From Nectonema munidae (taxonomy: Eukaryota > Nematomorpha > Nectonematoida > Nectonematidae), in the NCBI GenBank assembly GCA_030549495.1, contig JAUIRK010001060.1, positions 403,501 to 467,500 of the forward strand: a stretch of 64,000 bases of DNA, read 5' to 3'. A program made the translations under genes and the position numbers. Under the pieces are notes generated by a model, which worked only from the letters and a program-made list of their open reading frames with translations, was not told where the DNA came from and ran no database searches. Positions 1 through 14,900 of the stretch are shown piece by piece (the first letter of the stretch is position 1; the number at the start of each line of letters is the position of its first letter).

Positions 1-1067
1 CAATTCTATTTTCTCTTTTTATAATTTTATTTTCTCCTTTTCCAATTCTATATTGTCCTTTTTCAATTCTATTTTATTCTTTTGCAATTCAATTTTGTTC
101 TTTTTCAATTCTATTTTATTCTTTTCCAATTCCATTTTGTCATTTTGATATTCTATTTTCTCTTTATTCAATTCTATTTTCTCTTTTTTCAATTCTATTT
201 TCTCTTTTTTCAATTTTATTTTGTGCTTTTCCAATTCTATTTTATTCCTTTTCAATTCCATTTTGTCCTTTTTCAATTCTATTTTCTCTTTTTATAATTT
301 TATTTTCTCCTTTTCCAATTCTATTTTGTCCTTTTTCAATTCTATTTTATACTTTTGCAATTCAATTTTGTTCTTTTTGAATTCTATTTTATTCTTTTTT
401 AATTCCATTTTGTCATTTGAAATTCTATTTTCTTTTTTTTCAATTCTATTTTCTCTTTTTTCAATTTTATTTTGTGCTTTTCCAATTCTATTTTAAACTT
501 TTTCAATTCCATTTTGTCCTTTTTCAATTCTATTTTCTCTTTTTATAATTTTATTTTCTCCTTTTCCAATTCTATTTTCTCCTTTTCCAATTCTATTTTA
601 TTCTTTTGCAATTCTATTTTATTCTTTTGCAATTCAATTTTGTTCTTTTTCAATTCTATTTTATTCTTTTCCAATTCCATTTTGTCATTTTGATATTCTA
701 TTTTCTCTTTATTCAATTCTATTTTCTCTTTTTTCAATTCTATTTTCTCTTTTTTCAATTTTATTTTGTGCTTTTCCAATTCTATTTTATTACTTTTCAA
801 TTCCATTTTGTCCTTTTTCAATTCTATTTTATTCTTTTGCAATTCAATTTTGTTCTTTTTCAATTCTATTTTATTCTTTTGCAATTCAATTTTGTTCTTT
901 TTGAATTCTATTTTATTCTTTTTTCAATTCCATTTTGTCATTTGAAATTCTATTTTCTTTTTTTTCAATTCTATTTTCTCTTTTTTCAATTTTATTTTGT
1001 GCTTTTCCAATTCTATTTTATTCCTTTTCAATTCCATTTTGTCCTTTTTCAATTCTATTTTCTCTTT

Positions 1068-1823
1068 TTATAATTTTATTTTCTCCTTTTCCAATTCTAT
1101 TTTGTCCTTTTTCAATTCTATTTTATTCTTTTGCAATTCAATTTTGTTCTTTTTAAATTCTATTTTATTCTTTTTCAATTCCATTTTGTCCTTTTGATAT
1201 TCTATTTTCTCTTTATTCAATTCTTTTTTCTCTTTTTTCAATTTTATTTTGTGCTTTTCCAATTCTATTTTATTCCTTTTCAATTCCATTTTGTCCTTTT
1301 TCAATTCTATTTTCTCTTTTTATAATTTTATTTTCTCCTTTTCCAATTCTATTTTGTCCTTTTTCAATTCTATTTTATTCTTTTGCAATTCAATTTTGTT
1401 CTTTTTCAATTCTATTTTATTCTTTTTCAATTCCATTTTGTCCTTTTGATATTCTATTTTCTCTTTTTTCAATTCTTTTTTCTCTTTTTTCAATTTTATT
1501 TTGTGCTTTTCCAATTCTATTTTATTCCTTTTCAATTCCATTTTGTCCTTTTTCAATTCTATTTTCTCTTTTTATAATTTTATTTTCTCCTTTTCCAATT
1601 CTATTTTGTCCTTTTTCAATTCTATTTTATTCTTTTGCAATTCAATTTTGTCTTTTTGCAATTCTATTTTATTCCTTTTCAATTCCATTTTGTCCTTTTG
1701 ATATTCTATTTTCTCTTTTTTCAATTCTATTTTCTCTTTTTTCAATTTTATTTTGTGCTTTTCCAATTCTATTTTATTCCTTTTCAATTCCATTTTGTCC
1801 TTTTTCAATTCTATTTTCTCTTT
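1068..1823. repeat. Clear example of the 252-bp (12-unit) higher-order repeat
   Basis: Three consecutive copies of the same ordered set of twelve 21-bp variants are spaced exactly 252 bp apart. For example, the variant containing GTGCTTTTCC recurs at about 999, 1251, 1503 and 1755. The order is: GTGC unit, ATTCC unit, CCATTTTGTCC unit, CTCTTTTTA unit, TAATTTTATTTTCTCC unit, GTCC unit, ATTCTTTTG unit, CAATTCAATTTTG unit, ATTC unit, CCATTTTGTCC unit, ATATTC unit, CTC unit. Read on the minus strand each copy gives an open frame of 78 codons, bounded by the TAA made where the CTCTTTTTA unit meets the TAATTTT unit. The same 12-unit order recurs with local gains and losses of units to about 35.5 kb, for example at 17.64-17.89 kb and 25.43-25.68 kb. 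Confidence 0.9.
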
Positions 1824-1889
1824 TTATAATTTTATTTTCTCCTTTTCCAATTCTATTTTGTCCTTTTTCAATTCTATTTTATTCTTTTG

Positions 1890-4800
1890 CAATTCAATTG
1901 TGTCCTTTTCCAATTCTATTTTATTCTTTTGCAATTCTATTTTGTGCTTTTCCAATTCTATTTTATTCTTTTGCAATTCTATTTTGTCCATTTGAAATTC
2001 TATTTTCTCTTTTTTCAATTCTATTTTCTCCTTTTACAATTCTATTTCATTTTCTCTGTTTTCAATTCTATTTTCTCTGTTTTTTTCACTTTTTTCATTT
2101 CTATTTTGTCTTTTTCCAATTCTATTTTATTCTTTTGCAATTCTATTTTGTTCTTTTTCAATTCTATTTTATTCTTTTCCAATTCCATTTTGTCCTTTTG
2201 ATATTCTATTTTCTCTTTTTTCAATTCTATTTTCTCTTTTTTCAATTTTATTTTGTGCTTTTCCAATTCTATTTTATTCTTTTGCAATTCAATTTTGTCC
2301 TTTTGCAATTCTATTTTCTCTTTTTATAATTTTATTTTCTCCTTTTCCAATTCAATTTTGTCCTTTTTCAATTTTATTTTATTCTTTTTCAATTACATTT
2401 TGTCCTTTTGATATTCTATTTTCTCTTTTTTCAATTCTATTTTCTCTTTTTTCAATTTTATTTTGTGCTTTTCCAATTCTATTTTATTCCTTTTCAATTC
2501 CATTTTGTCCTTTTTCAATTCTATTTTCTCTTTTTATAATTTTATTTTCTCCTTTTCCAATTCTATTTTGTCCTTTTTCAATTCTATTTTATTCTTTTGC
2601 AATTCAATTTTGTTCTTTTTCAATTCTTATTTAATTCTTTTCCAATTCCATTTTGTCCTTTTGATATTCTATTTTCTCTTTTTTCAATTCTATTTTCTCT
2701 TTTTTCAATTTTATTTTGTCCTTTTCCAATTCAATTTTGTCCTTTTTCAATTCTATTTTATTCTTTTGCAATTCAATTTTGTTCTTTTTCAATTCTATTT
2801 TATTCTTTTTCAATTCCATTTTGTCCTTTTGATATTCTATTTTCTCTTTTTATAATTTTATTTTCTTCTTTTCCAATTCTATTTTGTCCTTTTTCAATTC
2901 TATTTTATTCTTTTGCCAATTCAATTTTGTCCTTTTTCAATTTTATTTTATTCTTTTTAAATTACATTTTGTCCTTTTGATATTCTATTTTCTCTTTTTT
3001 CAATTTTATTTTCTCTTTTTTCAATTTTATTTTGTGCTTTTCCAATTCTATTTTATTCTTTTGCAATTCAATTTTGTCCTTTTGCAATTCTATTTTCTCT
3101 TTTTATAATTTTATTTTCTCTTTTCCAATTCAATTTTGTCCTTTTTCAATTTTATTTTATTCTTTTTCAATTACATTTTGTCCTTTTGATATTCTATTTT
3201 CTCTTTTTCAATTCTATTTTCTCTTTTTTCAATTTTATTTTGTGCTTTTCCAATTCTATTTTATTCCTTTTCAATTCCATTTTGTCCTTTTTCAATTCTA
3301 TTTTCTCTTTTTTTTTTTATTTTCTCCTTTTTCAATTCTATTTTGTCCTTTTTCAATTCTATTTTATTCTTTTGCAATTCAATTTTGTTCTTTTTCAATT
3401 CTATTTTATTCTTTTTCAATTCCATTTTGTCATTTTGAAATTCTATTTTCTTTTTTTTCAATTCTATTTTCTCTTTTTTCAATTTTATTTTGTGCTTTTC
3501 CAATTCTATTTTATTCCTTTTCAATTCCATTTTGTCCTTTTTCAATTCTATTTTCTCTTTTTATAATTTTATTTTCTCCTTTACCAATTCTATTTTGTCC
3601 TTTTTCAATTCTATTTTATTCTTTTGCAATTCAATTTTTTTCTTTTTCAATTCTATTTTATTCTTTTCCAATTCCATTTTGTCCTTTTGATATTCTATTT
3701 TCTCTTTTTTCAATTCTATTTTCTCTTTTTTCAATTTTATTTTGTGCTTTTCCAATTCTATTTTATTCCTTTTCAATTCCATTTTGTCCTTTTTCAATTC
3801 TATTTTATTCTTTTGCAATTCTATTTTGTCTTTTTATAATTCTATTTTATTACTTTGCAATTCTATTTTGTTCTTTTCCAATTCTATTTTATTCTTTTGC
3901 AATTCTATTTTGTGCTTTTCCAATTCTATTTTATTCTTTTGCAATTCTATTTTGTCCATTTGAAATTCTATTTTCTCTTTTTTCAATTCTATTTTCTCCT
4001 TTTACAATTCTATTTCATTTTCTCTGTTTTCAATTCTATTTTCTCTGTTTTTTTCACTTTTTTCATTTCTATTTTGTCTTTTTCCAATTCTATTTTATTC
4101 TTTTGCAATTCTATTTTGTTCTTTTTCAATTCTATTTTATTCTTTTCCAATTCCATTTTGTCCTTTTGATATTCTATTTTCTCTTTTTTCAATTCTATTT
4201 TCTCTTTTTTCAATTTTATTTTGTGCTTTTCCAATTCTATTTTATTCTTTTGCAATTCAATTTTGTCCTTTTGCAATTCTATTTTCTCTTTTTATAATTT
4301 TATTTTCTCCTTTTCCAATTCAATTTTGTCCTTTTTCAATTTTATTTTATTCTTTTTCAATTACATTTTGTCCTTTTGATATTCTATTTTCTCTTTTTCA
4401 ATTCTATTTTCTCTTTTTTCAATTTTATTTTGTGCTTTTCCAATTCTATTTTATTCCTTTTCAATTCCATTTTGTCCTTTTTCAATTCTATTTTCTCTTT
4501 TTATAATTTTATTTTCTCCTTTTCCAATTCTATTTTGTCCTTTTTCAATTCTATTTTATTCTTTTGCAATTCAATTTTGTTCTTTTTCAATTCTTATTTT
4601 ATTCTTTTCCAATTCCATTTTGTCCTTTTGATATTCTATTTTCTCTTTTTTCAATTCTATTTTCTCTTTTTTCAATTTTATTTTGTCCTTTTCCAATTCA
4701 AATTTGTCCTTTTTCAATTCCATTTTGTCCTTTTTCAATTCTATTTTCTCTTTTTATAATTTTATTTTCTCCTTTTCCAATTCTATTTTGTCCTTTTTCA

Positions 4801-7200
4801 ATTCTAATTTCTCCTTTTCTAATTCAATTTTGTCCTTTTTCAATTTTATTTTATTCTTTTTAAATTACATTTTGTCCTTTTGATATTCTATTTTCTCTTT
4901 TTCAATTCTATTTTCTCCTTTTTCAATTTTATTTTGTGCTTTTCCAATTCTATTTTATTCCTTTTCAATTCCATTTTGTCCTTTTTCAATTCTATTTTCT
5001 CTTTTTTCAATTTTATTTTGTGCTATTCCAATTCTATTTTATTCCTTTTCAATTCCATTTTGTCCTTTTGATATTCTATTTTCTCTTTTTCAATTCTATT
5101 TTCTCTTTTTTCAATTCAATTTTGTCCTTTTGCAATTCAATTTTGTCCTTTTTCAATTCAATTTTGTCCTTTTGCAATTCAATTTTGTCCTTTTTCAATT
5201 CTATTTTATTCTTTTGCAATTCAATTTTGTTCTTTTTCAATTCTATTTTATTCTTTTTCAATTCCATTTTGTCCTTTTGATATTCTATTTTCTCTTTTTT
5301 CAATTTTATTTTGTCCTTTTTCAATTCTATTTTCTCTTTTTATAATTTTATTTTCTCCTTTTCCAATTCTAATTTGTCCTTTTTCAATTCTATTTTATTC
5401 TTTTGCAATTCAATTTTGTTCTTTTTCAATTCTATTTTATTCTTTTTCAATTCCATTTTGTCCTTTTGAAATTCTATTTTCTTTTTTTCAATTCTATTTT
5501 CTCTTTTTTCAATTTTATTTTGTGCTTTTCCAATTCTATTTTATTCCTTTTCAATTCCATTTTGTCCTTTTTCAATTCTATTTTCTCTTTTTATAATTTT
5601 ATTTTCTCCTTTTCCAATTCTATTTTGTCCTTTTTCAATTCTATTTTATTCTTTTGCAATTCAATTTTGTTTTTTTTCAATTCTATTTTATTCTTTTCCA
5701 ATTCCATTTTGTCCTTTTGATATTCTATTTTCTCTTTTTTCAATTCTATTTTCTCTCTTTTTTCAATTTTATTTTGTGCTTTTCCAATTCTATTTTATTC
5801 CTTTTCAATTCCATTTTGTCCTTTTTCAATTCTATTTTATTCTTTTGCAATTCTATTTTGTCTTTTTATAATTCTATTTTATTCCTTTGCAATTCTATTT
5901 TGTTCTTTTTCAATTCTATTTTATTCTTTTGCAATTCTATTTTGTGCTTTTCCAATTCTATTTTATTCTTTTGCAATTCTATTTTGTCCATTTGAAATTC
6001 TATTTTCTCTTTTTTCAATTCTATTTTCTCCTTTTACAATTCTATTTCATTTTCTCTGTTTTCAATTCTATTTTCTCTGTTTTTTTCACTTTTTTCATTT
6101 CTATTTTGTCTTTTTCCAATTCTATTTTATTCTTTTGCAATTCTATTTTGTTCTTTTTCAATTCTATTTTATTCTTTTCCAATTCCATTTTGTCCTTTTG
6201 ATATTCTATTTTCTCTTTTTTCAATTCTATTTTCTCTTTTTTCAATTTTATTTTGTGCTTTTCCAATTCTATTTTATTCTTTTGCAATTCAATTTTGTCC
6301 TTTTGCAATTCTATTTTCTCTTTTTATAATTTTATTTTCTCCTTTTCCAATTCAATTTTGTCCTTTTTCAATTTTATTTTATTCTTTTTCAATTACATTT
6401 TGTCCTTTTGATATTCTATTTTCTCTTTTTCAATTCTATTTTCTCTTTTTTCAATTTTATTTTGTGCTTTTCCAATTCTATTTTATTCCTTTTCAATTCC
6501 ATTTTGTCCTTTTTCAATTCTATTTTCTCTTTTTATAATTTTATTTTCTCCTTTTCCAATTCTATTTTGTCCTTTTTCAATTCTATTTTATTCTTTTGCA
6601 ATTCAATTTTGTTCTTTTTCAATTCTTATTTAATTCTTTTCCAATTCCATTTTGTCCTTTTGATATTCTATTTTCTCTTTTTTCAATTCTATTTTCTCTT
6701 TTTTCAATTTTATTTTGTCCTTTTCCAATTCAAATTTGTCCTTTTTCAATTCCATTTTGTCCTTTTTCAATTCTATTTTCTCTTTTTATAATTTTATTTT
6801 CTCCTTTTCCAATTCTATTTTGTCCTTTTTCAATTCTAATTTCTCCTTTTCCAATTCAATTTTGTCCTTTTTCAATTTTATTTTATTCTTTTTAAATTAC
6901 ATTTTGTCCTTTTGATATTCTATTTTCTCTTTTTCAATTCTATTTTCTTTTTTTTCAATTTTATTTTGTGCTTTTCCAATTCTATTTTATTCCTTTTCAA
7001 TTCCATTTTGTCCTTTTTCAATTCTATTTTCTCTTTTTTCAATTTTATTTTGTGCTTTTCCAATTCTATTTTATTCCTTTTCAATTCCATTTTGTCCTTT
7101 TGATATTCTATTTTCTCTTTTTCAATTCTATTTTCTCTTTTTTCAATTCAATTTTGTCCTTTTGCAATTCAATTTTGTCCTTTTTCAATTCAATTTTGTC
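1890..7200. repeat. Three copies of a ~2-kb composite block
   Basis: A distinctive off-pattern segment (CTCTGTTTTC, then CTCTGTTTTTTTCAC, then TTTTTTCATTTC) occurs at 2051-2110, 4019-4078 and 6051-6110, giving offsets of 1,968 and 2,032 bp. Sequence on both sides recurs with the same offset. The second and third copies are alike from about 3.74 to 5.2 kb and 5.77 to 7.2 kb, including odd single-unit variants such as CAATTCAAATTTG and CAATTCTAATTTC. This is a second level of repeat organisation above the 252-bp unit. The 64-bp difference in spacing is about three 21-bp units, so it fits whole-unit gain or loss. Confidence 0.8.
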
Positions 7201-8084
7201 CTTTTGCAATTCAATTTTGTCCTTTTCAATTCTATTTTATACTTTTGCAATTCAATTTTATTCTTTTTCAATTCTTTTTTATTCTTTTCCAATTCCATTT
7301 TGTCCTTTTGATATTCTATTTTCTCTTTTTTCAATTTTATTTTGTGCTTTTTCAATTCTATTTTCTCTTTTTATAATTTTATTTTCTCTTTTTCCAATTT
7401 TATTTTGTGCTTTTCCAATTCTATTTTATTCTTTTGCAATTCAATTTTGTCCTTTTGCAATTCTATTTTGTCCTTTTTCAATTTAATTTTGTCTCTTTGC
7501 AATTCAATTTTGTCCTTTTTCAATTCTATTTTATTCTTTTGCAATTCAATTTTGTCTTTTTCAATTCTTTTTTATTCTTTTCCAATTCCATTTTGTCCTT
7601 TTGCTATTCTATTTTCTCTTTTTTTCAATTTTATTTTGTCCTTTTTCAATTCTATTTTCTCTTTTTCAATTTTATTTTCTCTTTTTTCAATTCTATTTTG
7701 TTCTTTTCCAATTCTATTTTATTCTTTTTCAATTCCATTTTGTCCTTTTGCAATTCTATTTTCTCTTTTTATAATTTTATTTTCTCCTTTTCCAATTCAA
7801 TTTTGTCCTTTTTCAATTTTATTTTATTCTTTTTCAATTACATTTTGTCCTTTTGATATTCTATTTTCTCTTTTTCAATTCTATTTTCTCTTTTTTCAAT
7901 TTTATTTTGTGCTTTTCCAATTCTATTTTATTCCTTTTCAATTCAATTTTGTCCTTTTTCAATTCTATTTTCTCTTTTTATAATTTTATTTTCTCCTTTT
8001 CCAATTCTATTTTGTCCTTTTTCAATTCTATTTTATTCTTTTGCAATTCAATTTTGTTCTTTTTGAATTCTATTTTATTCTTTT

Positions 8085-8900
8085 TTAATTCCATTTTGTC
8101 ATTTGAAATTCTATTTTCTTTTTTTTCAATTCTATTTTCTCTTTTTTCAATTTTATTTTGTGCTTTTTCAATTCTATTTTCTCTTTTTTCAATTCTATTT
8201 TCTCTTTTTTCAATTCTATTTTGTTCTTTTCCAATTCTATTTTATTCTTTTTCAATTCCATTTTGTCCTTTTGCAATTCTATTTTCTCTTTTTATAATTT
8301 TATTTTCTCCTTTTTCAATTCTATTTTATTCTTTTGCAATTCAATTATGTCCTTTTGATATTCTATTTTCTCTTATTCAATTCTATTTTCTCTTTTTTCA
8401 ATTCAATTTTGTCCTTTTGATATTCTATTTTCTCTTATTCAATTCTATTTTCTCTTTTTTCAATTCAATTTTGTCCTTTTGCAATTCAATTTTGTCCCTT
8501 TGATATTCTATTTTCTCTTTTTCAATTCTATTTTCTCTTTTTTCAATTCAATTTTGTCCTTTTTCAATTCTATTTTCTCTTTTTATAATTTTATTTTCTC
8601 CTTTTCCAATTCTATTTTGTCCTTTTTCAATTCTATTTTATTCTTTTGCAATTCAATTTTGTTCTTTTTGAATTCTATTTTATTCTTTTTTAATTCCATT
8701 TTGTCATTTGAAATTCTATTTTCTTTTTTTTCAATTCTATTTTCTCTTTTTTCAATTTTATTTTGTGCTTTTTCAATTCTATTTTCTCTTTTTTCAATTC
8801 TATTTTCTCTTTTTTCAATTCTATTTTGTTCTTTTTCAATTCTATTTTATTCTTTTTCAATTCCATTTTGTCCTTTTGCAATTCTATTTTCTCTTTTTAT
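8085..8900. repeat. 605-bp offset local duplication
   Basis: The segment beginning at the CATTTGAAATTC variant near 8,100 recurs near 8,705. It includes a run of three CTCTTTTTTCAATTC units followed by GTTCTTTTCC or GTTCTTTTTC. The same block appears again near 19.9 kb, and in altered form near 32.05 and 35.04 kb. It is one of several medium-scale copies made by unequal exchange inside the array. Confidence 0.65.
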
Positions 8901-11900
8901 AATTTTATTTTCTCTTTTTCCAATTCTATTTTGTCCTTTTTCAATTATATTTTATTCTTTTGCAATTCAATTTTGTCCTTTTTCAATTCTATTTTATTCT
9001 TTTTCAATTCATTTTGTCCTTTTGCAATTCTATTTTCTTTTTTTATAATTTTATTTTCTCCTTTTTCAATTTCATTTTGTTCTTTTTCAATTCTATTTTA
9101 TTCTTTTCCAATTCCATTTTGTCCTTTTGATATTTTATTTTCTCTTTTTTCAATTCTATTATCTCCTTTTCCAATTCTATTTTGTCCTTTTTCAATTCTA
9201 TTTTATTCTTTTGCAATTCAATTTTCTCCTTTTTCAATTCTATTTTCTCTTTTTATAATTTTATTTTCTCCTTTTCCAATTCTATTTTGTCCTTTTTCAA
9301 TTCTATTTTATTCTTTTGCAATTCAATTTTTTCCTTTTTCAATTCTATTTTCTCTTTTTATAATTTTATTTTCTCCTTTTCCAATTCAATTTTGTCCTTT
9401 TTCAATTTTATTTTATTCTTTTTCAATTACATTTTGTCCTTTTGATATTCTATTTTCTCTTTTCCAATTCTATTTTCTCTTTTTTCAATTTTATTTTGTG
9501 CTTTTCCAATTCTATTTTATTCCTTTTCAATTCCATTTTGTCCTTTTTCAATTCTATTTTCTCTTTTTATAATTTTATTTTCTCCTTTTCCAATTCTATT
9601 TTGTCCTTTTTCAATTCTATTTTATTCTTTTGCAATTCAATTTTGTTCTTTTTGAATTCTATTTTATTCTTTTTTAATTCCATTTTGTCATTTAAATTCT
9701 ATTTTCTTTTTTTTCAATTCTATTTTCTCTTTTTTCAATTTTATTTTGTGCTTTTCTAATTCTATTTTATTCTTTTGCAATTCAATTTTGTCTTTTTGCA
9801 ATTCTATTTTATTCTTTTGCAATTCAATTTTGTTCTTTTTCAATTCTATTTTATTCTTTTCCAATTCCATTTTGTCATTTTGATATTCTATTTTCTCTTT
9901 ATTCAATTCTATTTTCTCTTTTTTCAATTCTATTTTCTCTTTTTTCAATTCTATTTTCTCTTTTTTCAATTTTATTTTGTGCTTTTCCAATTCTATTTTA
10001 TTCCTTTTCAATTCCATTTTGTCCTTTTTCAATTCTATTTTTTCTTTTTCAATTTTATTTTCTTCTTTTCCAATTATTTTTCTTTTTCAATTCTATTTTA
10101 TTCTTTTGCAATTCAATTTTGTTCTTTTTGAATTCTATTTTATTCTTTTTCAATTCCATTTTGTCATTTGAAATACTATTTTCTTTTTTTTCAATTCTAT
10201 TTTCTCTTTTTTCAATTTTATTTTGTGCTTTTCCAATTCTATTTTATTCCTTTTCAATTCCATTTTGTCCTTTTTCAATTCTATTTTCTCTTTTTATAAT
10301 TTTATTTTCTCCTTTTCCAATTCTATTTTGTCCTTTTTCAATTCTATTTTCTCTTTTTATAATTTTATTTTCTCCTTTTCCAATTCTATTTTGTCCTTTT
10401 TCAATTCTATTTTCTCTTTTTATAATTTTATTTTCTCCTTTTCCAATTCTATTTTGTCCTTCTTCAATTCTATTTTATTCTTTTGCAATTCAATTGTGTT
10501 CTTTTTCAATTCTATTTTATTCTTTTTCAATTCCATTTTGTCCTTTTGATATTCTATTTTCTCTTTATTCAATTCTTTTTTCTCTTTTTTCAATTTTATT
10601 TTGTGCTTTTCCAATTCTATTTTATTCCTTTTCAATTCCATTTTGTCCTTTTTCAATTGTATTTTCTCTTTTTATAATTTTATTTTCTCCTTTTCCAATT
10701 CTATTTTGTCCTTTTTCAATTCTATTTTATCCTTTTGCAATTCAATTTTGTTCTTTTTCAATTCTATTTTATTCTTTTCCAATTCCATTTTGTCCTTTTG
10801 ATATTCTATTTTCTCTTTTTTCAATTTTATTTTGTGCTTTTCCAATTCTATTTTATTCTTTTGCAATTCAATTTTGTCCTTTTGCAATTCTATTTTCTCT
10901 TTTTATAATTTTATTTTCTCCTTTTCCAATTCAATTTTGTCCTTTTTCAATTTTATTTTATTCTTTTTCAATTACATTTTGTCCTTTTGATATTCTATTT
11001 TCTCTTTTTCAATTCTATTTTCTCTTTTTTCAATTTTATTTTGTGCTTTTCCAATTCTATTTTATTCCTTTTCAATTCCATTTTGTCCTTTTTCAATTCT
11101 ATTTTCTCTTTTTATAATTTTATTTTCTCCTTTTCCAATTCTATTTTGTCCTTTTTCAATTCTATTTTATTCTTTTGCAATTCAATTTTGTTCTTTTTCA
11201 ATTCTTATTTAATTCTTTTCCAATTCCATTTTGTCCTTTTGATATTCTATTTTCTCTTTTTTCAATTCTATTTTCTCTTTTTTCAATTTTATTTTGTCCT
11301 TTTCCAATTCAATTTTGTCCTTTTTCAATTCTATTTTATTCTTTTGCAATTCAATTTTGTTCTTTTTCAATTCTATTTTATTCTTTTCCAATTCCATTTT
11401 GTCCTTTTGATATTCTATTTTCTCTTTTTTCAATTTTATTTTGTGCTTTTTCAATTCTATTTTCTCTTTTTATAATTTTATTTTCTATTTTTCCAATTCA
11501 ATTTTGTCCTTTTTCAATTTTATTTTATTCTTTTTCAATTACATTTTGTCCTTTTGATATTCTATTTTCTCTTTTCCAATTCTATTTTCTCTTTTTTCAA
11601 TTTTATTTTGTGCTTTTTCAATTCTATTTTATTCCTTTTCAATTCCATTTTGTCCTTTTTCAATTCTATTTTCTCTTTTTATAATTTTATTTTCTCCTTT
11701 TCCAATTCTATTTTGTCCTTTTGCAATTCAATTTTGTCCTTTTGCTATTCTATTTTCTCTTTTTCAATTCTATTTTTTTCTTTTTCAATTCAATTTTGTC
11801 CTTTTGCAATTCTATTTTCTCTTTTTTCAATTCAATTTTGTCCTTTTGCAATTCAATTTTGTCCTTTTTCAATTCTATTTTATTCTTTTGCAATTCAATT

Positions 11901-14900
11901 TTGTTCTTTTTCAATTCTATTTTATTCTTTTCCAATTCCATTTTGTCCTTTTGATATTCTATTTTCTCTTTTTTCAATTTTATTTTGTGCTTTTTCAATT
12001 CTATTTTCTCTTTTTATAATTTTATTTTCTCTTTTTCCAATTTTATTTTGTGCTTTTCCAATTCTATTATTTTCTTTTGCAATTCAATTTTGTCCTTTTT
12101 CAATTCTATTTTCTCTTTTTTCAATTTTATTTTGTCCTTTTCCAATTCTATTTTTCTCCTTTTTCAATTCTATTTTCTCTTTTTTCATTTCTATTTTGTT
12201 CTTTTCCAATTCTATTTTATTCTTTTTCAATTCCATTTTGTCCTTTTGCAATTCTATTTTCTCTTTTTATAATTTTATTTTCTCCTTTTTCAATTCTATT
12301 TTTTCTTTTGCAATTCATTTTGTCCTTTTGCAATTCTATTTTCTCCTTTTTCAATTCTATTTTCTCTTTTTTCAATTCATTTTGTCCTTTTGCTATTCTA
12401 TTTTCTCTTTTTCAATTCTATTTTCTCTTTTTTCAATTCAATTTTGTCCTTTTGCAATTCAATTTTGTCCCTTTATATTCTATTTTCTCTTTTTTCAATT
12501 CTATTTTCTCTTTTTTCATTTCTATTTTGTTCTTTTCCAATTCTATTTTGTCCTTTTTCAATTCTATTTTCTTTTTTTTCAATTCTATTATCTCCTTTTC
12601 CAATTCTATTTTGTCCTTTTTCAATTCTATTTTATTCTTTTGCAATTCAATTTTCTCCTTTTTCAATTCTATTTTCTCTTTTTATAATTTTATTTTCTCC
12701 TTTTCCAATTCAATTTTGTCCTTTTTCAATTTTATTTTATTCTTTTTCAATTACATTTTGTCCTTTTGATATTCTATTTTCTCTTTTCCAATTCTATTTT
12801 CTCTTTTTTCAATTTTATTTTGTGCTTTTCCAATTCTATTTTATTCCTTTTCAATTCCATTTTGTCCTTTTTCAATTCTATTTTCTCTTTTTATAATTTT
12901 ATTTTCTCCTTTTCCAATTCTATTTTGTCCTTTTTCAATTCTATTTTATTCTTTTGCAATTCAATTTTGTTCTTTTTCAATTCTATTTTATTCTTTTTCA
13001 ATTCCATTTTGTCCTTTTGAAATTCTATTTTCTCTTTTTTTCAATTCTATTTTCTCTTTTTTCAATTTTATTTTGTGCTTTTAATTCTATTTTTCTTTTA
13101 ATTCATTTTTCTTTTCAATTCATTTTGTTCTTTTTCAATTCTTATTTAATTCTTTTCCAATTCTATTTTGTCCTTTTGATATTCTATTTTCTCTTTTTTC
13201 AATTCTATTTTCTCTTTTTTCAATTTTATTTTGTCCTTTTCCAATTCAATTTTGTCCTTTTTCAATTCTATTTTATTCTTTTGCAATTCAATTTTGTTCT
13301 TTTTCAATTCTATTTTATTCTTTTCCAATTCCATTTTGTCCTTTTGATATTCTATTTTCTCTTTTTTCAATTTTATTTTGTGCTTTTTCAATTCTATTTT
13401 CTCTTTTTATAATTTTATTTTCTATTTTTCCAATTCAATTTTGTCCTTTTTCAATTTTATTTTATTCTTTTTCAATTACATTTTGTCCTTTTGATATTCT
13501 ATTTTCTCTTTTTCAATTCTATTTTCTCCTTTTTCAATTTTATTTTGTGCTTTTCCAATTCTATTTTATTCCTTTTCAATTCCATTTTGTCCTTTTTCAA
13601 TTCTATTTTCTCTTTTTTCAATTTTATTTTGTGCTTTTCCAATTCTATTTTATTCTTTTGCAATTCAATTTTGTCCTTTTGATATTCTATTTTCTCTTTT
13701 TCAATTCTATTTTCTCTTTTTTCAATTCAATTTTGTCCTTTTGCAATTCAATTTTGTCCTTTTTCAATTCAATTTTGTCCTTTTGCAATTCAATTTTGTC
13801 CTTTTTCAATTCTATTTTATTCTTTTGCAATTCAATTTTATTCTTTTTCAATTCTATTTTATTCTTTTTCAATTCCATTTTGTCCTTTTGATATTCTATT
13901 TTCTCTTTTTTTCAATTTTATTTTGCTTTTTCAATTCTATTTTCTCTTTTTAATTTTTTTTCTCTTTTTTCAATTTTATTTTGTGCTTTTCCAATTCTAT
14001 TTTATTCTTTTTCAATTCAATTTTGTCCTTTTTCAATTCTATTTTCTCTTTTTTCAATTTTATTTTGTGCTTTTTCAATTCTATTTTCTCTTTTTTCAAT
14101 TCTATTTTCTCTTTTTTCAATTCTATTTTGTTCTTTTCCAATTCTATTTTATTCTTTTTCAATTCCATTTTGTCCTTTTGCAATTCTATTTTCTCTTTTT
14201 TTAATTTTATTTTCTACTTTTTCAATTCTATTTTATTCTTTTGCAATTCAATTATGTCCTTTTGATATTCTATTTTCTCTTATTCAATTCTATTTTCTCT
14301 TTTTTCAATTCTATTTTGTCCTTTTCCAATTCTATTTTATTCTTTTTCAATTCTATTTTCTCTTTTTCAATCAATTTTCTCTTTTTAATTCTATTTTCTC
14401 TTTTTCAATTCTATTTTCTCTTTTTCAATTCTATTTTCTCTTTTTCAATTCAATTTTGTCCTTTTTCAATTCTATTTTTCCTTTTAATTCTATTTTCTTT
14501 TTTTCAATTCTATTTTTCTTTTTTATTTTATTTTGTTCTTTTTCAATTCTATTTTATTCTTTTTCAATTTCATTTTGTCCTTTTTCAATTCTATTTTCTC
14601 TTTAAATTTTATTTTCTCCTTTTCCAATTCAATTTTGTCCTTTTTCAATTTTATTTTATTCTTTTTCAATTACATTTTGTCCTTTTGATATCCTATTTTC
14701 TCTTTTCCAATTCTATTTTCTCTTTTTTCAATTTTATTTTGTGCTTTTCCAATTCTATTTTATTCCTTTTCAATTCCATTTTGTCCTTTTTCAATTCTAT
14801 TTTCTCTTTTTATAATTTTATTTTCTCCTTTTCCAATTCTATTTTGTCCTTTTTCAATTCTATTTTATTCTTTTGCAATTCAATTTTGTTCTTTTTCAAT